Of a stretch of DNA of 64,000 nt, positions 8,677 to 16,654 are shown one piece after another. This DNA comes from an uncultured Euryhalocaulis sp. (GTDB taxonomy: Bacteria > Pseudomonadota > Alphaproteobacteria > Caulobacterales > Maricaulaceae), in the NCBI GenBank assembly GCA_913055605.1, contig CAJXKJ010000001.1:62001-126000 (forward strand), written 5' to 3'. The notes beneath the pieces were generated by a model. It saw only the letters and a program-made list of their open reading frames with translations. It was not told the DNA's origin and searched no databases. A program made the position numbers and the translations under genes. How positions within the stretch are numbered: the stretch's first letter is position 1; each line of letters begins with the position of its first letter.

Positions 8677-11358
8677 CTATCTGCTGACCGTTATGCTGGC
8701 TTGCATATCGGTTGGACGAACCGGCTGGACGGGCGCCCGGGCGACGACCAGTTTGACCCAGAGGCCGCTCTCGTCTCTGAAATAGGACGTCTCGCTCGCG
8801 CCGCGTAATGCGTCCAGGCTGTCCTGCGGCGTCCCGGACGCCGCGCTGGTGAAACCCGGCAGGTCAAAGATGACCCATGAGCCCTGGTCCATTTCACTCA
8901 TGCCGAGGGAGACTTCCGGTCTTTCGGTTTTCACCTGGATTTCGGCGCCGGCGCGCACAGTGCTCTGGTTGGCCGTGATGTGAAATTCCTTGCCATCGCG
9001 AACAAGCGCGACGGGCGCCGGCGGAGCGGGCGGCGCCGGCCGGGCGGCCCCGGGAGGCGGAAAAGTCGGGCGGACATATCCGAATCCGAATCCTCCTCTC
9101 AGTCCCCCGGGGGCGGGGGTCAGGCCTGCGGACTGACCCGCCGCGAGAGACAGGCGCCCGACATCGCCCGTGCACACGGAGGCGTTCCAGTTGGGCTGAA
9201 TTTCACAGGCTGCTTCATCCGTGGCGACGCTGTCGTTTTCGCCGTCATGGATCAGGATGTAGGCGTCGCCCATGCCGCCCACCGAGCCGTCGAGATCGTG
9301 GATCGCGGCTGTCCGGTAGGCGCTGCCCCCCCTGTTGTCGTTATCGAACCGGGGATCGATGTTCGGAAAATAGACGGGCTTGGCGTTGACGAATTGGGCG
9401 CCCTCGACCGTGCTTTCGGTCGTGACCCCCGCGCCCGTGAACAGCAGCCAGGAAAGCGCGCCGGTCTTTCGCCGGTCGTTGTCCTGATAATTCACGAATG
9501 TCGTGTTCACCACTTCATGACGGTAGTCATAGAATTCGTAGCCGCGGATCGGGAAATCCGGGATTGGCGGCTTCGGGAGGCTGCGCCCATAGGCGACTTC
9601 CTCAGGCGTTGCGGGATTGCCTGTGTTGCCGGTTTCGCCGACGACCAGCGAGTCGATCAGCCGCGAGGTAAACCGTTCGCTGCCGAACGTGGCGGTTGAA
9701 TGCGTCATGCCGATGGCGTTGTCGGCGAGTTTTGCGTTGCTGAAGACGTGGAGCTCGCCCCGGCCCCAAATCCCGCCATTGCGGTTCTTGTAGCTGGTCA
9801 AATCCTCGAAGTGCGTTTCCACCATCTCGCTATAGGGGTCGGCAGGATCTTCCAGCGGCGTGAACCCGCTGAAGGACAGGTCGAAAGTGTTGTCTTCATT
9901 GATGTTCCGGTCGAACATGAACCCGTCGAAATTGGAATGGGCCACGTTGCCTCTGAATGCGCGGATCGGCGTCCGGCGCGGCCAGATGTTCGCCGCGACC
10001 TCGGTGCCCGCGAACGCGCCCTGCGGGTGCTCCGGCAAGGAAAACCAGAAACCGGTCTCGTCGGAACCTGCCGCGACATTGTCGATGAAGACATTGTCCG
10101 GGTTCGTGATCCAGTAGGACGCCACCGTATTGTCCGAAGGCAGCAAAGTGTGCTCGCCGGAAAAACTGATTTCCCGGAGGGCGCGACGGTTTTCGGCGTC
10201 GATCTCGCCGTTTGCGGCGAGGTTCACGGGCACACAGTCCCGGGTCGGGTGACACTTGGTCTGAATGGCCAGGTTCCCGACGAACGCGTTGCCGGTCTCG
10301 ATGCCGTCTTCCAGGAAAAAGCAATGGCCGACCGTGTTGTAGGTGACGTTGTTCTCGACGCGCAGATTGTCCGTGCCGTGCACGGTCACGCAGCGGTTAT
10401 AGGTGTCGTGGATCGCCGAGTTCCTGATGTACTGGCCGGCCACGTCGCCATTGATGTGCCAGTGGATCGGGTAGCGCGCGAGTTCCAGATGCTGGCCCAT
10501 GCGGGTCAGCTCGACGCCGGAGACCGTCATCGTGGAGCCGTCCATCGCCATGATGTGGCCGCCGAACCAGGACTCCTCGGCGTCGGCGGACGCCTGAACC
10601 TTGATGTTGCGCGTCAGCAGGCCGACCTCGCCGCGCTCGTCGACGTCATAGGTGATCTGGCCGAAATGCATGTACTCGAGCGGCCCGTCGAACGAGACCG
10701 CATTCCCGTCGATCGCCGCGATGGTGCGCGTCTCGGCCTGGCGCGGGTTGTAGTCGGTGGACGCCAGGACGATTTCGTCGCCCACGCGCCAGCCGCTGGC
10801 GTCGAGAACCTCGATGCCGGTGGCGCCCGCCTCGGCGGTCCGGGCCAGCTTGGTCCAGGAATTCTCCCGGTCGCCGTGCAGGCTCAGCGTGCCGCCCGCC
10901 AGCAGGATCCCGCGGTCGCCCATGCCGTTGATGTTCTCGCCGGGGACAGTGTCGGTCAGGATGATCGTCGCATTGGCCGTATGCGGCTCGGCCTCGCTGC
11001 CGGCGGCAAGCGTCCCGCGCAGCAGCACCCATTCGGTAGTGAGCTCGACATCCGCGTCATCGGAGAAGCTGAGCGACCCGTCGAGAGTGATCCCGTGCAG
11101 CGCCGGCGTGTCGGCGTCGAGCACGACGTCCATGCCCGCCGCGATGCTGACGATGTCGCCCGCCGCGGGAACCGTCCCGCCCCAGGTCGCCGGGTCGGAC
11201 CACAGCCCGGATTCGACCGCTGAAGGGCCGTCGGCCGGCGCTACGGCGGTCCTGTCATGATCGGCGTGCTCCTGAGCCTGGGCGGCGGCGACGCCGCCAA
11301 TGGCGAAGCAGGCTGACGCAAGCAATGAAAGATGGAACAGGCGATTATTGAATCGCAT
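8677..11358 (-). CDS. G8-domain / parallel beta-helix secreted protein, paralogue 4
   Basis: An 893-residue protein, the longest of the array. The ATG at 11358 opens MRFNNRLFHLSLLAS...AQAQ; GGGAGG lies upstream. The same order is seen: G8 domain, beta-helix with YPIHWH, CVTVHGT, HCFFLEDGIE and YWITNPDN, and a C-terminal domain ending ITVSR. It carries a Gly- then Pro-rich insert of about 50 residues (GGLRGGFGFGYVRP...PPAPPAPV) near residues 760-810 where paralogue 2 has almost nothing, perhaps a linker. Its upstream DNA runs into a tRNA 90 bp away and lacks the 25-bp island of paralogues 2 and 3, so its expression may differ. Confidence 0.88.
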   Translation of the reverse strand: MRFNNRLFHLSLLASACFAIGGVAAAQAQEHADHDRTAVAPADGPSAVESGLWSDPATWGGTVPAAGDIVSIAAGMDVVLDADTPALHGITLDGSLSFSDDADVELTTEWVLLRGTLAAGSEAEPHTANATIILTDTVPGENINGMGDRGILLAGGTLSLHGDRENSWTKLARTAEAGATGIEVLDASGWRVGDEIVLASTDYNPRQAETRTIAAIDGNAVSFDGPLEYMHFGQITYDVDERGEVGLLTRNIKVQASADAEESWFGGHIMAMDGSTMTVSGVELTRMGQHLELARYPIHWHINGDVAGQYIRNSAIHDTYNRCVTVHGTDNLRVENNVTYNTVGHCFFLEDGIETGNAFVGNLAIQTKCHPTRDCVPVNLAANGEIDAENRRALREISFSGEHTLLPSDNTVASYWITNPDNVFIDNVAAGSDETGFWFSLPEHPQGAFAGTEVAANIWPRRTPIRAFRGNVAHSNFDGFMFDRNINEDNTFDLSFSGFTPLEDPADPYSEMVETHFEDLTSYKNRNGGIWGRGELHVFSNAKLADNAIGMTHSTATFGSERFTSRLIDSLVVGETGNTGNPATPEEVAYGRSLPKPPIPDFPIRGYEFYDYRHEVVNTTFVNYQDNDRRKTGALSWLLFTGAGVTTESTVEGAQFVNAKPVYFPNIDPRFDNDNRGGSAYRTAAIHDLDGSVGGMGDAYILIHDGENDSVATDEAACEIQPNWNASVCTGDVGRLSLAAGQSAGLTPAPGGLRGGFGFGYVRPTFPPPGAARPAPPAPPAPVALVRDGKEFHITANQSTVRAGAEIQVKTERPEVSLGMSEMDQGSWVIFDLPGFTSAASGTPQDSLDALRGASETSYFRDESGLWVKLVVARAPVQPVRPTDMQASITVSR

Positions 11359-11377
11359 GGAACCAGACCTCCCCAAC

Positions 11378-11395
11378 GCGCGAGATTTTTCCCGC
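11378..11395 (-). promoter_or_regulatory. Imperfect inverted repeat upstream of G8 paralogue 4
   Basis: GCGCGA and TCCCGC arms (one mismatch) around GATTTT, 20 bp before the start codon. Fourth member of the dyad set in front of the G8 genes. Confidence 0.35.
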
Positions 11396-11428
11396 ATTGA
11401 GAGGCAGGGTAGGCGGGCGGGAGACTTA

Positions 11429-11454
11429 TGGAAATGGTGGGTGGAAATGGTGGG
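11429..11454. repeat. 13-bp tandem duplication of the tRNA 3' end
   Basis: Two perfect back-to-back copies (11429-11441 and 11442-11454) of the 13-mer read on the tRNA strand as CCCACCATTTCCA. One copy contains the last acceptor bases plus CCA of the tRNA; the other lies directly downstream. Confidence 0.85.
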
Positions 11455-11524
11455 CCCGGCAGGACTCGAACCTGCAACCAGACCGTTATGAGCGGTCGGC
11501 TCTAACCAGTTGAGCTACAGGCCC
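11448..11524 (-). tRNA. tRNA with CAT anticodon (Ile2 or elongator Met)
   Basis: The full cloverleaf is visible: acceptor GGGCCTG pairs with CGGGCCC (one U-G), D-arm GCTC/GAGC, anticodon stem GACCG/CGGTC with loop CTCATAA, T-arm GCAGG/CCTGC, discriminator A and an encoded CCA. It lacks the C1-A72 mismatch of initiator tRNA. A CAT anticodon is used both by lysidine-modified tRNA-Ile2 and elongator tRNA-Met. The acceptor and D-arm look like alphaproteobacterial tRNA-Ile, so Ile2 is slightly favoured. Confidence 0.92.
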
Positions 11525-11587
11525 CCGGCGAAGGCATAGCAACCGGCGGCGCGCGGCGCAGCCCTTTGTCGCGCCCGGCGCAGGATT

Positions 11588-12757
11588 TCAGGCGCGGTCC
11601 TCGTCATAGGCCTCGATGCTTTCCAGTAGGGCGGTGACCAGCGTGCGCTCGGTCGCTGTCAGTTCGGGCCGCCAGATATCGAACAGCAGGACCACGCGCA
11701 TCTGGTCGCTGCGATTCCAGGCCTCGTGCTCGATCGTGTCGTCGAAGATCAGGGTCCGGCCCTGGACCCATTCCCGCGTGAACGCGCCGACGCGCAGGGC
11801 GCAGTCCGGCGGCGTGATCAGCGGCAGGTGGCAGATCAGGCGCGTATTCAGAAAGCCGTTATGCGGCGGGATATGCGCGCCCGGCCGCAGCAGGGAGAAC
11901 AGCACCGACGGCGTCTGTCCCGCGATGCGGTCCAGCGGCGCATCCGCGAGCGCGGCCAGCGTGCGCGGGCATCGCCCGGCGTTCGCCGCGACGGTCTCGC
12001 CATTACGGATCAGGTGGCAGGAGCTCCAGTCCCGGTTGCCCAGCATGCCGTGGTCGTCCGCCACGGCCTGACCGGCCGTCGCCTCCAGATAGGGGGAGAA
12101 ACTGGCCGGGTCGGCGAGCAGGGCCTCGGCCTCCTCGCGGATCTCATCGGTCGCCGCCTCCAGCGTGCGCAGCCAGTCGCCGAACATCTCCCGCTCATAG
12201 AAGGCGATCTGGGGCAGTTCCGGGAAATAGAAGCGGCGCGGCTCCTGCGAATAGATGCGGGCCTGGCCGAACAGGATGTCCATGGCCAGGGCGAAGCGCG
12301 GCTCGTCCGCGCTGGCCGCGTCCCCCGACAGGCGCTCGCGGATATAGGTCTTGTACCGGGCGGCGTAGTCGGCGCAGCGCGCCGCGCCGCGGCGCAGCAT
12401 CTCCTGCAGGTCCGGCGGTACGCGCGCCGGATCGGGGACCAGATTGTTCGCCACCAGATAGAAGGACGCCGCCTGCCGCGTCCGCCCGGCGCGGTCCATC
12501 CAGTCGCCCTTCATCAGCAGGGCGCGCAGCTGGCGCGGCTCGATCGCCAGCGTCCGGTCCAGCGCCTCCAGCTCCCCCGCCTCGTCGGACAGGGCGCGGC
12601 AGGCGGCGGCGAGGCCCAGCCAGGCCCGCGTGCCGGTGGCGCCGGTCTCCGCCAGGGCGCGGAAGCGCGTCCGCGCGCCCGCCGCGTCGCCGGCCTGGAA
12701 CCGCGCGGCGGCGGCCTGGAGCTCGGCCTCGGGATCGCCGCCGGACGCCATGCTCAT
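11588..12757 (-). CDS. TPR protein with aspartyl/asparaginyl beta-hydroxylase domain
   Basis: 389 residues, cytoplasmic. Residues about 10-100 look like TPR units (alternating A/G/W/L positions, e.g. AWLGLAAACRALSDEAGELEALDRT). The C-terminal 180 residues match the AspH/LpxO fold of Fe(II)/2-oxoglutarate oxygenases: RPGAHIPPHNG, then CALRVG, FDDTIEHEAWN with the second iron His, and a late Arg in MRVVLLFDIWRPEL. The ATG at 12757 is chosen for AAGGA upstream; an ATG two codons on is possible. Family members hydroxylate Asp/Asn in proteins or lipid A acyl chains; the target here is unknown. Divergent from the DUF6152 fusion gene. Confidence 0.82.
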   Translation of the reverse strand: MSMASGGDPEAELQAAAARFQAGDAAGARTRFRALAETGATGTRAWLGLAAACRALSDEAGELEALDRTLAIEPRQLRALLMKGDWMDRAGRTRQAASFYLVANNLVPDPARVPPDLQEMLRRGAARCADYAARYKTYIRERLSGDAASADEPRFALAMDILFGQARIYSQEPRRFYFPELPQIAFYEREMFGDWLRTLEAATDEIREEAEALLADPASFSPYLEATAGQAVADDHGMLGNRDWSSCHLIRNGETVAANAGRCPRTLAALADAPLDRIAGQTPSVLFSLLRPGAHIPPHNGFLNTRLICHLPLITPPDCALRVGAFTREWVQGRTLIFDDTIEHEAWNRSDQMRVVLLFDIWRPELTATERTLVTALLESIEAYDEDRA

Positions 12758-12900
12758 CGCTGTCGGTCCTTTCAGCGCTGCCTGCCCCGCCAAGCCTAGC
12801 GTCTCGCCGCCGCGGCGCACGGAAAATACGCCCCGTGCCGCGCGCACTTCGCGCCCGCGCGGGCTCGCGCTATGCTGGCGAAAACCCTGGGGAGGGAACC

Positions 12901-14070
12901 ATGAAGCGTACGCTCAAAACTGCGGCGCTCGCCGCGCCTGCCGCTCTGGCCACGGCATTCGCCGGCGCCGTGCCGGCCTTCGCCCATCACGGCTTCGGGA
13001 CCTACGACCTGAACGCCGACATGCGGGTGGAGGGGGTGCTGGTCGGGCTGGATTTCGTCAATCCGCACTCCTGGCTGCATATCGAGGCGCCCGGGCCGGA
13101 CGGTGAGACGGCGACCTATCACTGCGAAATGCGCGCGGCTTCGGTCCTGCGCCGCTCCGGCTGGTCGCGGGAGATGTTCACGGTCGGCGACGCCATCGTC
13201 ATGGACGGCGCGCCCGATCGGCGGAATGCGCTCGGCTGCTATGTCGGCTCGGTGACCTTCGCCGACGGATCGACCATCGACCGTTACGGCCAGATCACCC
13301 CGCCCGAGGAACAGCACGACGTGGCGCGCGAATGGCGCCGCCCCGACGGGCGCCCGAATTTCGAGGGCGACTGGGCGCTGGAGCAATCGGTGATGACCGA
13401 TTCGCGCGGCCTGGTCGGCGCGCTGGTCCCGGTCACCATCGCGCAGGAGCTGGACGGCCAGCTGCCGCCCGGCATGAATCCCTTCCCGGGCAGCCGGGGC
13501 GCCGACGAATCCCTGACCTCCTTTGCCCCCGACACGGTGCGGGTGGAGCTGACGGAGAAGGGCCAGGCCGCCGCCGACGCCTATGACGACCAGTCGCCGG
13601 CGATGAACCCGCGCCTGCGCTGCGACGTCACCTCCATCGTCTTCGACTGGACGTTCGACCAGCCGATCCACCGCGTCGGCCAGAGCGAGGATCTGATCAC
13701 GCTGGCCTATGGCGACCACGGCATGGTGCGCGAGATCCATCTGGATCAGGACTCCCATCCGGACGATCTGGCGCCCAGCCGTGCCGGCCATTCCATCGGT
13801 CATTGGGAGGGCGACGTTCTGGTCGTCGACACGGTCGGGTTCGAGCCGGGCATCCTGTATCCGCCGGTCCATCACGGCGGCCAGCTGCACGTCGTGGAAC
13901 GGTTCAGCCTGGACGAGGAGGGCGGCTATCTGCGCCGGGAGTACGAGGCGACCGATCCGGAATACTGGACGGGCGTCTATACCGGCGCCGACGCCATCCG
14001 CCCCTCCGCGGCCGAGTTCAGCACCGAGCCATGCCGGGAGCCCGACTTCCGCGAATATTCCGGCGACTAG
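12901..14070 (+). CDS. Secreted DUF6152 fusion protein
   Basis: 389 residues, with GGGAGG before the ATG and a signal peptide ending PAFAHHG. Residues about 23-130 are a DUF6152 domain (AHHGFGTYDL...VEGVLVGLDFVNPHSW), as in the separate gene at 41163-41582. The C-terminal half (GHSIGHWEGDVLVVDTVGF, TDPEYWTG) matches the separate gene at 40350-41150. The protein is therefore a natural fusion of a pair that is adjacent elsewhere in this window, implying that the two parts act together in the periplasm. Function unknown. A GC-rich hairpin at 14102-14119 lies just past the stop. Confidence 0.8.
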   Translation: MKRTLKTAALAAPAALATAFAGAVPAFAHHGFGTYDLNADMRVEGVLVGLDFVNPHSWLHIEAPGPDGETATYHCEMRAASVLRRSGWSREMFTVGDAIVMDGAPDRRNALGCYVGSVTFADGSTIDRYGQITPPEEQHDVAREWRRPDGRPNFEGDWALEQSVMTDSRGLVGALVPVTIAQELDGQLPPGMNPFPGSRGADESLTSFAPDTVRVELTEKGQAAADAYDDQSPAMNPRLRCDVTSIVFDWTFDQPIHRVGQSEDLITLAYGDHGMVREIHLDQDSHPDDLAPSRAGHSIGHWEGDVLVVDTVGFEPGILYPPVHHGGQLHVVERFSLDEEGGYLRREYEATDPEYWTGVYTGADAIRPSAAEFSTEPCREPDFREYSGD

Positions 14071-14101
14071 GCTCCAGCCCGTCCATCCAGCCAGATGCGG
14101 G

Positions 14102-14119
14102 GCGGCGCTTCGGCGCCGC
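14102..14119 (+). terminator. GC-rich hairpin after the DUF6152 fusion gene
   Basis: A perfect 7-bp stem GCGGCGC / GCGCCGC with a stable TTCG tetraloop, 31 bp after the stop codon at 14070. It has no T-tract, so it may be a 3' stabilising hairpin or a weak terminator. Confidence 0.5.
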
Positions 14120-14127
14120 GCCCGCCC

Positions 14128-14169
14128 GTGGCCGCCCACCTGTGGCCGCCCATCTGTGGCCGATTATCC
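14128..14169. repeat. 14-bp tandem repeat, about three units
   Basis: GTGGCCGCCCA-C/T-CT occurs twice exactly except one base, then a third degenerate unit beginning GTGGCC runs into a TTATCCACA box. It lies between the DUF6152 fusion gene and the siderophore receptor. Confidence 0.7.
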
Positions 14170-14172
14170 ACA
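14164..14172 (+). promoter_or_regulatory. Consensus DnaA box (isolated)
   Basis: TTATCCACA matches the DnaA 9-mer exactly. No second box, AT-rich unwinding region or replication gene is nearby, so it is not an origin call; it may be a titration or regulatory site, or chance. Confidence 0.35.
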
Positions 14173-14204
14173 GCTGGGATTTTCGTCGGCTCACCGCTTG
14201 TTCT

Positions 14205-14219
14205 TGCGAATTATTCGCA
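14205..14219 (+). promoter_or_regulatory. Fur box upstream of siderophore receptor
   Basis: TGCGAAT-T-ATTCGCA is a perfect 7-1-7 dyad, the architecture of Fur sites. It lies 112 bp before the ATG of the TonB-dependent receptor, in an otherwise GC-rich gap. Iron repression of the receptor-piuC-exbBD-tonB genes is the natural reading. Confidence 0.75.
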
Positions 14220-14330
14220 TTAACAGTCCGCCTCGAGCCGCGCGGGGGACGTCCATGCGGCCGTTTTGACGACCAGCAATGCGAGTGCGCCGCATTCGCG
14301 TTCTTAATAAGAGCGGGGGAACCCATCACC

Positions 14331-16556
14331 ATGACGTCTTTCGGAATTTCTTCGTCGCAGGGCTGGACGCGCGATCACGCGCGCCGCGCCACGCTGCTGA
14401 CCGCCGCATCCGCCGCCGCCCTGACGGCCGCCGCCGCCGCGCCGGCCCACGCGCAAACCGAACTGGCCCCGATCGACGTGATCGGCGAGGCCGAGACCTA
14501 TCGCGCAGAGGAGCTGGACAGCCCGAAATTCCCGAAATCGATCCAGGAAACGCCCAAGAGCGTCACCGTCATCACCGAAGAGGTGCTGCAGGACACCGCC
14601 GCCGCGTCGCTGACCGAGGCGCTGCGCACCGTGCCCGGCATCACGATGGCGATGGGCGAAGGCGGCCAGCCCTTCGCCGACCGTCCGTTCCTGCGCGGCT
14701 ATGAATCCACGTCCGGCCTTCTGGTCGACGGCCTGCGCGACACCGGCTCCCAGAACCGCGACACGTTCAATCTGGAAAGCATCACGGTGGCCAAGGGCGC
14801 CGGCGGCGCCTATGGCGGCCGCGGCGGCGCCGGGGGCACGATCGACCTGGGCACCAAGGCGCCCCGCGCCGAGGACTTCGTCAATCTGACCGGCCGGGTC
14901 GGCGATCCGTCCTATGTCCGCTCCGTGCTGGACGCCAACCAGATGCTGTCCGAGACGATCGGCGTGCGCGCAGTGATGATGTTCCAGGAGGCCGACGTGC
15001 CGGGCCGCGACGAAGTCTTCGACGACCGCTGGGGCTTCGCGCCGTCCATCACGTTCGGCCTGAACCGTCCGACCCAGGTCACGGCCAGCTATTACCACTT
15101 CGAAAGCGACGGCCTGGCCGATTACGGCCATCCGCTCGAGCCCAATACCGGCCAGGCGCAGCGCGGGCCGCAGCCGGGTCTGGAGCAGGAGAATTTCTAC
15201 GGCCTGGTGAACCGTGACCACCAGATCAACGAAGTCGACTCCGGCACGTTCGAGGTCTCGCACGAGTTCGAAAACGGCTTCCGCCTGCGCAACATCACGC
15301 GCTACGCCGAGACGCTGAACGACTATATCGCGACCAATCCGGACGACAGCCAGGGCAACGTCCAGAACGGCCTTGTCGCGCGGAACGTGAAGAGCCGGTA
15401 CGAGGAAAACGAGACCTTCGTGAACCAGACCGACCTCGCCGGCACGTTCAATACCGGCCGCCTGGTCCACAATATCTCGACCGGCTTCGAATTCTCGGAC
15501 GAGGAAACCGTGGCCGACGCCTATAGCGTCGACACCACCACGGCCGCCGACGGCACCACGATCGGCCGCGGCGATTGCGACCTGTACGGCGCGGGCGAGC
15601 CCAGCGGCTATAACTGTACGGACCTGTACAGCCCGTCCCCGAACGATCCCTGGTCGGGCGTCACGCCGCTGCGCGGCAGCGCGACCACGACCGAGGTCGA
15701 CACCGCGGCGGTCTATCTGTTCGACACGATCGATTTCAGCCCGCGCTGGTCGGTCAATCTGGGCGTCCGCTGGGACGACTACAGCACCGAGACGTCGTCC
15801 GGCCTGTCGAACGAATCCGATTTCTTCTCCTACCAGGCCGGTCTGGTGTTCAACCCGACCGACAGCGCCTCGCTCTATGCCTCGGCCAGCTCGTCCTCCA
15901 GCCCGTCGGGCGTGACCGCCGGCGCCGGCGGCCAGAATCTCGGCGCCAGCAACGAGGACCTGAAGCCGGAGAAGAACTACACCTACGAAGTCGGGGCCAA
16001 ATGGGGCCTGTTCGACGACCGCCTTCTGGCCACCGTGGCGGTGTTCCGCAACGAGCAGCAGGACGGCCACGTCGCCGTCGCCGCTGGCCGCGGCGCGCCG
16101 CAGCAGGCGATCGGGGAATCCCGCGTCGACGGCATCGAACTGTCGGCCAGCGGCCAGATCACCGACCGCTGGAGCATCTTCGCCGGCTATTCCTATCTGG
16201 ACAGTGAGATCATCGACGACGGTCCGATCGGCACGGACGAGGGCAACCGCATGCCCAACACGCCGGAGCACAGCTTCACGCTGTGGACCACCTATCAGGT
16301 CACGCCGGACTTCGCGCTGGGCGGCGGCGCCCGCTACCAGGACGAGCGCTTCGGCAACACCGCGAACTCCACCTATGTGGAGGACTATTGGGTGGTCGAC
16401 GCCTTCGCCGAATACCAGGTCACCGACCGGTTCGGACTCCAGCTGAATGTTAACAACCTGCTGGATGAGTTCTATTACGACCGGGTCTATACGACGCACA
16501 TGGCCACGGTCGGGCAGGGCCGTCAGATCCTGCTCAGCGGCCTGTTCGAGTTCTAG
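14331..16556 (+). CDS. fiu: TonB-dependent catecholate siderophore receptor (Fiu-like)
   Basis: 741 residues. The ATG at 14331 opens a signal peptide ([20 protein letters not shown]). A plug domain spans about residues 65-180 (KSIQETPKSVTVITEEVL, RPFLRGYESTSGLLVDGLRDTG), followed by an outer membrane barrel whose last strand ends in Phe (LLSGLFEF). The N-terminal LAPIDVIGEAETY probably serves as TonB box. The size and the adjoining piuC, exbB, exbD and tonB fit the Fiu/PiuA group that takes up catecholate siderophores. A DCDLYG-to-NCTDLY pair may form a loop disulphide. The Fur dyad upstream supports iron control. The exact siderophore cannot be read from the sequence. Confidence 0.92.
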   Translation: MTSFGISSSQGWTRDHARRATLLTAASAAALTAAAAAPAHAQTELAPIDVIGEAETYRAEELDSPKFPKSIQETPKSVTVITEEVLQDTAAASLTEALRTVPGITMAMGEGGQPFADRPFLRGYESTSGLLVDGLRDTGSQNRDTFNLESITVAKGAGGAYGGRGGAGGTIDLGTKAPRAEDFVNLTGRVGDPSYVRSVLDANQMLSETIGVRAVMMFQEADVPGRDEVFDDRWGFAPSITFGLNRPTQVTASYYHFESDGLADYGHPLEPNTGQAQRGPQPGLEQENFYGLVNRDHQINEVDSGTFEVSHEFENGFRLRNITRYAETLNDYIATNPDDSQGNVQNGLVARNVKSRYEENETFVNQTDLAGTFNTGRLVHNISTGFEFSDEETVADAYSVDTTTAADGTTIGRGDCDLYGAGEPSGYNCTDLYSPSPNDPWSGVTPLRGSATTTEVDTAAVYLFDTIDFSPRWSVNLGVRWDDYSTETSSGLSNESDFFSYQAGLVFNPTDSASLYASASSSSSPSGVTAGAGGQNLGASNEDLKPEKNYTYEVGAKWGLFDDRLLATVAVFRNEQQDGHVAVAAGRGAPQQAIGESRVDGIELSASGQITDRWSIFAGYSYLDSEIIDDGPIGTDEGNRMPNTPEHSFTLWTTYQVTPDFALGGGARYQDERFGNTANSTYVEDYWVVDAFAEYQVTDRFGLQLNVNNLLDEFYYDRVYTTHMATVGQGRQILLSGLFEF

Positions 16557-16582
16557 GACCGGACAGCCGCGTTACGGGGTTG

Positions 16583-16612
16583 GCGTCCCCGGTCCGGAAG
16601 GGCCGGGGACGC
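16583..16612 (+). terminator. Hairpin between siderophore receptor and piuC
   Basis: A perfect 10-bp stem GCGTCCCCGG / CCGGGGACGC with a 10-nt loop, followed by GCCCGTTT. It lies 26 bp past the receptor stop and 42 bp before the piuC start, so it may terminate partially and lower piuC-tonB expression relative to the receptor. Confidence 0.55.
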
Positions 16613-16654
16613 GCCCGTTTCCAGGGTGCGTAAAAGGCTCGAGAGGTTCGTTCC

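Noticed and set aside
1-11358. The four G8 genes as an integrated mobile or phage tail-spike array
   Set aside because: Beta-helix proteins can be phage tailspikes, but Sec signal peptides, G8 domains and absence of any phage structural or integrase gene argue against it.
11300-11491. Small plus-strand gene between G8 paralogue 4 and the tRNA
   Set aside because: It runs through the start of the G8 gene and into the tRNA, and lacks a ribosome site.
14164-14172. Replication origin suggested by a DnaA box
   Set aside because: Only one box, no AT-rich region, no dnaA, parAB or rep gene nearby.
14304-16499. Minus-strand frame of about 730 codons opposite the siderophore receptor
   Set aside because: The receptor is unmistakable; the antisense product has no domains and is Gly/Ala/Arg/Val-rich.
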